Source: Candidatus Zixiibacteriota bacterium (GTDB taxonomy: Bacteria > Zixibacteria > MSB-5A5 > SM1-73). From it: a stretch of DNA of 5,347 nt. Shown here one piece after another: positions 1 to 4,678 of this stretch. The notes beneath the pieces were generated by a model, which was given only the letters and a program-made list of their open reading frames with translations, was not told the origin of the DNA and ran no database searches. The DNA lies in contig CP070839.1 in NCBI GenBank assembly GCA_020341875.1, forward strand, positions 1,195,638 to 1,200,984, written 5' to 3'. The first letter of the stretch is position 1. Every line of letters begins with the position of its first letter. The translations under genes were made by a program, and so were the position numbers.

Positions 1-183
1 CAGGTGGCCATGTACCTGGCCCGGAGTCTGACCAATAATTCTCTCAAGTTAATCGGACTGCATTTTGGAGGGAGGGATCATTCCACCGTGATTCACGCCT
101 GCAGCCAGGTAGCCGAAAATCTAAAAAAAGATCACAACTTTAAACTGAAAGTTGATGAGATTATAAATTCCCTTTATGTTTAG
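1..183 (+). CDS. dnaA: Chromosomal replication initiator DnaA, C-terminal end (5' truncated by window)
   Basis: Only the last 60 residues and the stop are present; the reading frame is open from base 1. This is DnaA domain IV, the helix-turn-helix domain that binds DnaA boxes at the origin. Fragment residues 1-10 read QVAMYLARSL, and residues 19-33 carry the DnaA signature around FGGRDHSTVIHA, whose Arg, Asp, His and Thr make base contacts in characterised DnaA proteins. The tail ends normally in a Lys/Glu/Asn-rich helix, so the C-terminus looks complete. The AAA+ ATPase domain lies outside the window. dnaN follows in the same direction after 282 bases, which is the classic dnaA-dnaN order. 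Identification is secure from the signature alone. Confidence 0.97.
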   Translation, partial: QVAMYLARSLTNNSLKLIGLHFGGRDHSTVIHACSQVAENLKKDHNFKLKVDEIINSLYV

Positions 184-231
184 ATCTTGTTGGGATCGCC
201 TGTATGAGCACACTTTTCCTGAGTACATGAT

Positions 232-248
232 AAAGAATAACATTCTTT
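232..248. repeat. Short AT-rich inverted repeat downstream of dnaA
   Basis: AAAGAAT (232-238) and ATTCTTT (242-248) form a perfect 7-bp stem with a 3-base loop, 48 bases after the dnaA stop. It lacks a GC-rich stem and a T-tract, so it is a poor intrinsic terminator. It could be a weak transcript-end structure or an accident of AT-rich DNA. Confidence 0.3.
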
Positions 249-453
249 GAACAAGCAAATCAATAGTTGGAAGGGTTGTTTTGGGATAGAAATAGAAGGA
301 GTGTTATTGGTTACGGTAATAGGTCTGAAAGCATCAACATTTTAACATCATTATTAGAATTATAGAGTTAGATATCTTATCATAAGTTCTAAAAGAAGAT
401 GTTCAAGACTTTTTCTTCCGGAGATTCCTGAAGTGCCAGAAACAACTCATACT

Positions 454-461
454 GGAGGAGG
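454..461 (+). promoter_or_regulatory. Strong Shine-Dalgarno site that fixes the dnaN start
   Basis: GGAGGAGG lies just before the ATG at 466, with its first GGAGG core 7 bases upstream. It decides in favour of ATG 466 over an in-frame GTG at 433, which would add 11 non-conserved residues and place this site inside the gene. Confidence 0.85.
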
Positions 462-465
462 AACC

Positions 466-1581
466 ATGAAATTCACGCTGCCCAAAAGTCAGCTCTTTTC
501 CTGCGTTCAAAACGTCATGAATGCTGTTCCCACTCGTACTACCCTGCCGGTGCTGTCCAACATGCTTCTGGAAGGTTCCAACTCCAAACTAAAGCTAGCT
601 GCAACCGATTTGGATGTTTCCGTCATAACCACAATTCCAGTCAAATCCACCAAAAAGGGAGCCATTACCATCCCGGCCCGGGCTTTCTATGACATCCTGA
701 GGGAGCTGCCGGAGTGTGACGTGGAGATTCACATGGCGGAGAACCGGCTGGAGCTGAAGGCGGAAAGGGGGAGTTACAAACTATCTGGAATTCCGGCAGA
801 GGAGTATCCCAAGTTGCCGACGGTTAATCTGGCCAAGGAGATAAAGATTCCAGGGGTGGATCTGGTGGGAATGATCAAGAAAACCATTTTTGCTGTATCC
901 ACGGACGAAACCAGGCCCGCGCTGAATGGGGTGTTATGGCAGACCTCGGGAAGCAACATGCTTATGGTAGCGACGGACGGACACAGGTTGGCCAAGATGT
1001 CTCTGAAGAACACCAAACTCAAAGGTCTGCACGAGGACGTGATCATCCCTCCCAAGGCTCTCAATCTTTTGATGAAACTCTTGGTAGACGAAGAGAAGGA
1101 GATCGGAATAGTCTTTGAGGAGAACAGCATAGTTTTCAACTTGGGCGAGACCGTGCTGGCCTCGCGCTTGATCGAGGGTCCCTATCCCAACTTCGATCAG
1201 GTGATACCCAAGGAACACGACAAAAAGATGGTGGTGAACAAAGAATTCTTAAACGGCGCGGTCCGCAGGACCTCGATTCTGGCCAACACCCTTACTCACC
1301 AGGTGAAATTCGCGCTTAAGAAAGACAATCTGGAGCTCTCCTCTGCCAACTTCGATCTGGGGGGGGAGGCCAAGGAGTCGTTACCCTGCGACTACGCAGG
1401 AGAGCCGATGGATGTCGGCTACAATGCCAGCTATATTCTAGACGTTCTGAAGCAGATGGAGGGGGATGAGGTGGTGTATGAATTGGGCACTCCCATCTCG
1501 GCCGCCAAGATCTATTCCACCGAGAAGAAGGAAACAGAAGACTACCTCTGCCTTTTGATGCCGCTGCGTCTGGCGGAGTGA
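466..1581 (+). CDS. dnaN: DNA polymerase III beta subunit (sliding clamp)
   Basis: The 371-residue product forms the ring-shaped homodimer that encircles DNA, tethers polymerase III and docks mismatch-repair and translesion partners. Length is typical (about 365-380). It begins MKFTLPKSQLF, as clamps do. Three clamp folds are expected at roughly residues 1-118, 119-245 and 246-371. Conserved features include AEEYPKLP near the end of domain I, RPALNGVLW, and ATDGHRL at residues 169-175, which lines the partner-binding cleft. The C-terminal LLMPLRL is the usual clamp ending and supplies cleft residues; here two residues (Ala-Glu) follow it. The start at ATG 466 is set by a strong ribosome binding site. 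A hairpin terminator follows, so dnaN appears to end its own transcription unit instead of reading into recF as in many bacteria. An 8-G run lies at 1359-1366 with the frame intact. Confidence 0.98.
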   Translation: MKFTLPKSQLFSCVQNVMNAVPTRTTLPVLSNMLLEGSNSKLKLAATDLDVSVITTIPVKSTKKGAITIPARAFYDILRELPECDVEIHMAENRLELKAERGSYKLSGIPAEEYPKLPTVNLAKEIKIPGVDLVGMIKKTIFAVSTDETRPALNGVLWQTSGSNMLMVATDGHRLAKMSLKNTKLKGLHEDVIIPPKALNLLMKLLVDEEKEIGIVFEENSIVFNLGETVLASRLIEGPYPNFDQVIPKEHDKKMVVNKEFLNGAVRRTSILANTLTHQVKFALKKDNLELSSANFDLGGEAKESLPCDYAGEPMDVGYNASYILDVLKQMEGDEVVYELGTPISAAKIYSTEKKETEDYLCLLMPLRLAE

Positions 1582-1620
1582 AAAGGGAATAGGTAAGCAT
1601 ACGATCGATAGTGCATTAAT

Positions 1621-1656
1621 GGGAAGAGCCGCCGAGGGGGGAGGGTCTTCCCTTTT
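1621..1656 (+). terminator. Intrinsic terminator after dnaN
   Basis: GGGAAGA (1621-1627) pairs with TCTTCCC (1646-1652). Inside it, CC/GG pairs (1629-1630 with 1643-1644, and 1632-1633 with 1640-1641) extend the stem past two single mismatches to a GAGGGG loop. TTTT follows at 1653-1656. It lies 39 bases after the dnaN stop and before the dciA promoter, as a transcript end should. The T-tract is short, so efficiency may be moderate. Confidence 0.65.
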
Positions 1657-1683
1657 CTAAGTAGGGAAAAGAGAGAAAAAGAC

Positions 1684-1712
1684 TTGCCATTAGGGCTAAT
1701 TTGTATTATATT
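1684..1712 (+). promoter_or_regulatory. Candidate sigma-70-type promoter for dciA
   Basis: TTGCCA (1684-1689) serves as the -35 and TATATT (1707-1712) as the -10, with a 17-base spacer. An overlapping TATTAT at 1704-1709 is a better -10 word but leaves only 14 bases of spacer. With the 17-base arrangement, transcription would begin at about 1719-1721, on or next to the ATG at 1721. The mRNA would then be leaderless or nearly so. AAAGGG at 1713-1718 is only 2 bases from the ATG, too close to work well as a ribosome binding site. Confidence 0.6.
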
Positions 1713-1720
1713 AAAGGGTT

Positions 1721-2020
1721 ATGTTAAGAAGGGCACGCCAGCCGGAAAAAATCGGCAAGGTCTTAACGCGAACCCTGAAGGGACTGAAGATTGATCGAAG
1801 GGTGAAGGAGGAGACCACCCTTCTTAAGTGGGCCGAGGTGGTGGGTGAGCGGATAGCGTCTCAAACCAGCCCGCTCAGGGTGAAAGATTCGATCCTGTTC
1901 GTGAGAGTGGAAAACGCCTCCTGGCGCAACGAGCTTGTATTTCTCAAGGGCAAGATCATCAAAGAACTCAACCAATCAGGGAGGGCTAACGTAATAAAGG
2001 ATATAGTGTTCACCAACTGA
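1721..2020 (+). CDS. dciA: DUF721 family protein, DciA-type replicative helicase loader/assistant
   Basis: This 99-residue protein matches the DUF721 pattern. A basic N-terminus (residues 1-29) is followed by LLKWAEVVGERIASQT at 34-49, a beta-rich segment LRVKDSILFVRVEN at 52-65, and the hallmark SW..EL at 67-72 leading into a final helix with KGKIIKELN. DciA proteins interact with the replicative helicase DnaB and help load it; this is the ancestral system in bacteria lacking DnaC or DnaI. Small versions like this one contain little beyond the DUF721 core. The gene sits between dnaN and gyrB, a common DUF721 location, although recF usually precedes it and is absent here. ATG 1721 is the only sensible start: the conserved part begins soon after it, and a promoter lies immediately upstream. 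The family assignment is firm, while the helicase-loading role is transferred from studied homologues. Confidence 0.88.
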   Translation: MLRRARQPEKIGKVLTRTLKGLKIDRRVKEETTLLKWAEVVGERIASQTSPLRVKDSILFVRVENASWRNELVFLKGKIIKELNQSGRANVIKDIVFTN

Positions 2021-2134
2021 GGCAGCTGTCTGTCAAGCCGCTTTGGTTGGGACTTAAGAGGAAGGGTAGATTCCGTTTTATCGTAGGAAAAAAGCTCAAT
2101 ATGTAGTATCTTGAGAGGGGAGAGGATACCCCAT

Positions 2135-4069
2135 ATGGATACGCCAAAACAAAAAGGAGAAGGACTCGAGCCAATGGGACATCATTACGATGCGACGACC
2201 ATTCAGGTTCTAAAGGGTTTAGATGCGGTGCGCCGAAGACCAGCCATGTACATCGGCGATACGGGCAGCAAGGGGCTGCATCATTTAGTCTACGAGGTGG
2301 TGGACAATAGCATCGACGAGGCCATGGGCGGGTTCTGCGACACCATCAAGGTGGGGCTTAATAAAGACGGCAGCGTGACGGTGGAGGATAACGGGAGAGG
2401 CATACCGATCGACAAGCATCCCACGCAGAAGAAGCCGGCGCTTGAGGTGGTCATGACCATGCTGCACGCCGGGGGAAAGTTCGATCACCAGACCTACAAG
2501 GTCTCCGGGGGACTGCACGGGGTAGGTGTGTCCGTGGTAAACGCGCTCTCCGAATGGTGCGAGGTGGAGGTGACCCGGGACGCCAAGCGCTATTTCCAGA
2601 GATATGAAAGGGGGAACACCGTAGCTCCGCTCAAAGAGGTGGGGAAGGGTAAACACCCCGGCACCAAGACCACTTTCAAGCCCGATTCGAAGGTCTTCAG
2701 TAAGATGGAATTCAACTTTGACGCGCTCTCGGCACGAATGAGGGAGCTGGCCTTCCTGAATGGCGGGCTGAAGATCGAGATCAAAGAGGAGGCCACGGGC
2801 AAGTCTAACCTCTTTAAGTTCAAGGGCGGAATTGCCGCTTTCGTCAACTACCTGAATGAGAACAGGCAGGTGATACATCCTCGTCCCATCTATCTGCACA
2901 ACACCAGGAACGGAATCGACGTGGAGATGGCCCTGCAGTATAATGATTCCTATACCGAGAATATCTTCTCCTACGTGAACAACATCAATACCATTGAGGG
3001 GGGAACCCATCTCTCCGGATTCAAGACCGCGCTGACCCGGACCATCAATCATTATGCGCAGAGAAACAAGCTGCTCAAGAATGGTCAGGCACCCCTGGAG
3101 GGCGAAGACGTCAGAGAGGGACTGGCAGCGGTGATCTCGGTCAAGATTCCCGATCCTCAGTTCGAGGGGCAGACCAAGACCAAGTTGGGCAACAGCGAGG
3201 TGAAGGGGATTGTCGAATCGATCTTGGGCGAGTGCCTGTCGGAGCATTTTGAGGAGAACCCGCCTGTTGCCAGGAAGATTCTGGAGAGGGCATCGTCCGC
3301 GGCAAGAGCACGGGAGGCAGCCAGGAAGGCACGTGAGCTGACCCGTAGAAAGAGCGCCCTGGAGACCTCCACCCTTCCCGGCAAGCTGGCCGACTGTTCC
3401 TTAAGCGACCCGGCGCTTTGCGAGATTTACATCGTTGAGGGAGATTCTGCCGGTGGGTCAGCCAAGCAGGGACGAGACAGGAAATTCCAGGCCATACTGC
3501 CCTTGAAGGGGAAGATCCTAAACGTGGAGAAAGCACGGTTAGATCGCGTGTTATCAAATGAGGAAATCCGCGCCATGATCACGGCTTTGGGGACCGGGAT
3601 CAAGGATGAATTCGACATAGAGAAGGCCCGCTACGGCAAGGTCATCATCATGACCGACGCCGACGTTGACGGCTCTCACATCCGCACTTTGATTCTCACC
3701 TTCCTCTACCGGCACATGAAGGAGCTGATCGAGAGAGGGTACGTCTACATTGCCCAGCCTCCGCTGTACCGAGTGAAGAAGGGGAAGACTGAGCTATACG
3801 CTTACTCGGACGAGGAGAGAGATCGTCACTTAGAGAGACTGGGCAAAACCGGCGTGTCGATTCAGAGGTACAAGGGGTTGGGAGAGATGAATCCGGAGCA
3901 GCTCTGGAAGACCACCATGGACCCGGAGACCCGCACCCTGCTGCAAGTAGCCTTGGAAGACGGCGCCGAGGCAGACCATATCTTCAGCATTCTGATGGGC
4001 GACCAGGTAGAACCCCGCCGCAAGTTCATCGAGGAAAACGCAAAGTACGTCAGAAATTTAGACGTTTAG
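2135..4069 (+). CDS. gyrB: DNA gyrase subunit B
   Basis: The 644-residue product is the ATPase and TOPRIM half of gyrase, which with GyrA introduces negative supercoils. Numbered from ATG 2135, the GHKL ATPase has catalytic Glu54 and Mg-binding Asn58 in YEVVDNSIDEA, Asp85 in DNGRGIP, and the lid at GGLHGVGVSVVNALS (125-139). The QTK loop is QTKTKLG at 346-352, with Lys348 contacting ATP phosphate in relatives. The TOPRIM domain shows EGDSAGG at 435-441 (Glu435) and DADVDGSHI at 508-516 (metal-binding Asp508, 510 and 512). QRYKGLGEMNPEQLW begins at 577, and the tail RRKFIEENAKYV is GyrB-like. Length suits the short form without the large insert of E. coli GyrB. The start is uncertain: ATG 2135 has purine-rich AGAGGA 8 bases upstream, while ATG 2174 follows AAAGGAGAAGG and would give 631 residues starting just before the conserved YDATTIQVL. 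ParE is less likely, given the motifs and the replication-gene neighbours. gyrA does not follow. Confidence 0.97.
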   Translation: MDTPKQKGEGLEPMGHHYDATTIQVLKGLDAVRRRPAMYIGDTGSKGLHHLVYEVVDNSIDEAMGGFCDTIKVGLNKDGSVTVEDNGRGIPIDKHPTQKKPALEVVMTMLHAGGKFDHQTYKVSGGLHGVGVSVVNALSEWCEVEVTRDAKRYFQRYERGNTVAPLKEVGKGKHPGTKTTFKPDSKVFSKMEFNFDALSARMRELAFLNGGLKIEIKEEATGKSNLFKFKGGIAAFVNYLNENRQVIHPRPIYLHNTRNGIDVEMALQYNDSYTENIFSYVNNINTIEGGTHLSGFKTALTRTINHYAQRNKLLKNGQAPLEGEDVREGLAAVISVKIPDPQFEGQTKTKLGNSEVKGIVESILGECLSEHFEENPPVARKILERASSAARAREAARKARELTRRKSALETSTLPGKLADCSLSDPALCEIYIVEGDSAGGSAKQGRDRKFQAILPLKGKILNVEKARLDRVLSNEEIRAMITALGTGIKDEFDIEKARYGKVIIMTDADVDGSHIRTLILTFLYRHMKELIERGYVYIAQPPLYRVKKGKTELYAYSDEERDRHLERLGKTGVSIQRYKGLGEMNPEQLWKTTMDPETRTLLQVALEDGAEADHIFSILMGDQVEPRRKFIEENAKYVRNLDV

Positions 4070-4076
4070 CCGGCTT

Positions 4077-4129
4077 TGTAGGGGCTCGATTGATCGAGCC
4101 CGACCGGGTCGCATAAATGCGACCACTAA
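4077..4129. repeat. Two-hairpin REP/BIME-like palindromic element, copy 1
   Basis: It starts 7 bases after the gyrB stop. The left unit on + has GTAG at 4078-4081, one base, then an 8-bp stem GGCTCGAT (4083-4090) / ATCGAGCC (4093-4100) with loop TG; G4082-C4101 adds a ninth pair. The right unit, read on the - strand, has TTAG, one base, then GGTCGCAT / ATGCGACC (4107-4114 with 4117-4124) and a 2-base loop. The units face each other in inverted orientation across CGACCG. The right foot differs from GTAG by one base. It follows the same plan as the element at 4602-4661 but with different stem sequences. Confidence 0.75.
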
Positions 4130-4141
4130 GAAGAATGAAAG

Positions 4142-4171
4142 AAGCTGCTCGCTTGATGCGAGCGGCTTTTT
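4142..4171 (+). terminator. Strong intrinsic terminator after gyrB
   Basis: GCTGCTCGC (4144-4152) pairs with GCGAGCGGC (4158-4166) around the loop TTGAT; one pair is G-U. Two A-T pairs extend the base of the stem, and TTTTT follows at 4167-4171. It lies about 75 bases after the gyrB stop, beyond the palindromic repeat. It also sits 18 bases past the 3' end of the convergent lipoprotein gene. Read on the - strand, the stem is followed by a weaker T-rich stretch, so it may act in both directions. Confidence 0.87.
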
Positions 4172-4188
4172 GTTGGGTCCTTTTCCCC

Positions 4189-4548
4189 CTAATTCTTTAT
4201 GAAAAGCTCAACCGATTTGAGGACTGAATTTATGGGCAGGGATCTGTCTGCGGTGAAGATCGTGTAGACTTCGGCTCTTTCATGTTCCCGCGGGAAAAGG
4301 GTGGTCTCGTGGGAGAGTGTATCTCCGTAAACGGTCCAGTGAAAGGTATGCGCAACGATTTTGGCTGAATCGAAGTCTGCCACCAAGGCCCGAACCTGCA
4401 AGATTGACTCGTCACCCCCGGTGAGTTTATATTCACATGGCACTGGCTGCCAGTTGGTCCTGACAGGTGCGGTAATCTTGGTGGAGCACCCGGCCAAAAG
4501 GAGCATGACCACGACTAGTAGGATTAGATTCTTCATCTTCGGCTTCAT
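4189..4548 (-). CDS. Small putative lipoprotein of unknown function
   Basis: The product is 119 residues. It has a clear type II signal peptide: a basic start MKPKMKN, a hydrophobic core LILLVVVMLLL, and the lipobox L18-A19-G20-C21. Cleavage before Cys21 would leave a lipidated mature protein of 99 residues, with Ser at position +2. I do not recognise the mature domain. It has alternating strands (ILQVRALVADF, TFHWTVYGD, RAEVYTIFTAD, KSVELFIKN), so a small extracytoplasmic beta-sandwich is a reasonable inference. An upstream in-frame ATG at 4596 would prepend 16 residues and spoil the signal peptide, so I reject it. ATG 4548 is preferred because a promoter ends 6 bases before it; ATG 4536 is the alternative. 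No good ribosome binding site precedes either. It is convergent with gyrB, lies between the two palindromic elements, and has no evident functional link to replication. Confidence 0.8.
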   Translation of the reverse strand: MKPKMKNLILLVVVMLLLAGCSTKITAPVRTNWQPVPCEYKLTGGDESILQVRALVADFDSAKIVAHTFHWTVYGDTLSHETTLFPREHERAEVYTIFTADRSLPINSVLKSVELFIKN

Positions 4549-4554
4549 GCCACT

Positions 4555-4582
4555 AGTATAATGAATCCCTGCCCCCACGCAA
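4555..4582 (-). promoter_or_regulatory. Candidate promoter for the lipoprotein gene, giving a leaderless start
   Basis: Read on the - strand, TTGCGT (4582-4577) and TATACT (4560-4555) are separated by 16 bases. Only 6 bases lie between the -10 and the ATG at 4548, so transcription would start on or beside the start codon. No Shine-Dalgarno sequence is visible. The layout matches the promoter in front of dciA, whose -35 also starts TTGC. Confidence 0.6.
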
Positions 4583-4601
4583 GCGTTTTTCCACATGGTG
4601 T

Positions 4602-4661
4602 TGTAGCGGAAGGCTTTAGCCTTCCACCCGGCCCCCTGGAGACCTGAAGGTCTCCGCTACA
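4602..4661. repeat. Two-hairpin REP/BIME-like palindromic element, copy 2
   Basis: Both ends are intact. TGTAGCGGA (4602-4610) is the exact reverse complement of TCCGCTACA (4653-4661). The left unit on + has GTAG, C, then GGAAGGCT (4608-4615) / AGCCTTCC (4618-4625) with loop TT. The right unit, read on the - strand, has GTAG, C, then GGAGACCT / AGGTCTCC (4638-4645 with 4648-4655) with a 2-base loop. A 12-base spacer rich in C separates them. It lies 17 bases past the 3' end of the - strand NosD-like gene and about 20 bases upstream of the lipoprotein promoter. There is no T-tract, so it is not a standard terminator. Confidence 0.85.
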
Positions 4662-4678
4662 TTTAGTAACCTACCTTC

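Larger units (their letters stand above)
184..465. other. dnaA-dnaN intergenic spacer, AT-rich
   Basis: This 282-base spacer contains no reading frame I would defend. It is AT-rich, especially at about 340-400. I looked for DnaA boxes (TTATNCACA or its complement) and found no good match, so I cannot place oriC here. Some bacteria do have origin boxes between dnaA and dnaN. A dnaN promoter is expected. The best -10-like words are TAGAAT at 355-360 and TATCAT at 378-383, but neither has a convincing -35 at normal spacing. A short AT-rich inverted repeat sits at 232-248, and the ribosome binding site of dnaN closes the spacer. Confidence 0.6.

Noticed and set aside
433..465. GTG start for dnaN at 433, adding 11 residues
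   Set aside because: A strong GGAGGAGG site lies between it and ATG 466, and MKFTLPKSQLF is the normal clamp N-terminus.
184..465. Possible oriC between dnaA and dnaN
   Set aside because: AT-rich, but I see no cluster of DnaA boxes on either strand; the closest word, TTATCATAA at 377-385, matches only 6 of 9 positions.
2043..2072. Possible gyrB promoter TTGGTT-18-TAGATT
   Set aside because: Both hexamers match consensus poorly (3 of 6 and 4 of 6), so gyrB could equally be transcribed from the dciA promoter.
2285..3247. Long - strand reading frame (320 codons) opposite gyrB
   Set aside because: It is antisense to strongly conserved GyrB sequence. Its translation shows no recognisable domain, and it looks like a codon-bias shadow.
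4587..4595. TTTTCCACA, one mismatch from the DnaA box TTATCCACA
   Set aside because: It is a single isolated site, away from dnaA and between unrelated genes; one near-match is expected by chance.
4549..4596. Upstream ATG at 4596 extending the lipoprotein by 16 residues
   Set aside because: It would bury the signal peptide behind MWKNACVGAGIHYTSG, and its sequence overlaps the predicted promoter.
4077..4661. CRISPR array made from the palindromic repeats
   Set aside because: There are only two composite copies about 500 bases apart with a gene between them, and the stems differ in sequence; there is no regular repeat-spacer spacing.
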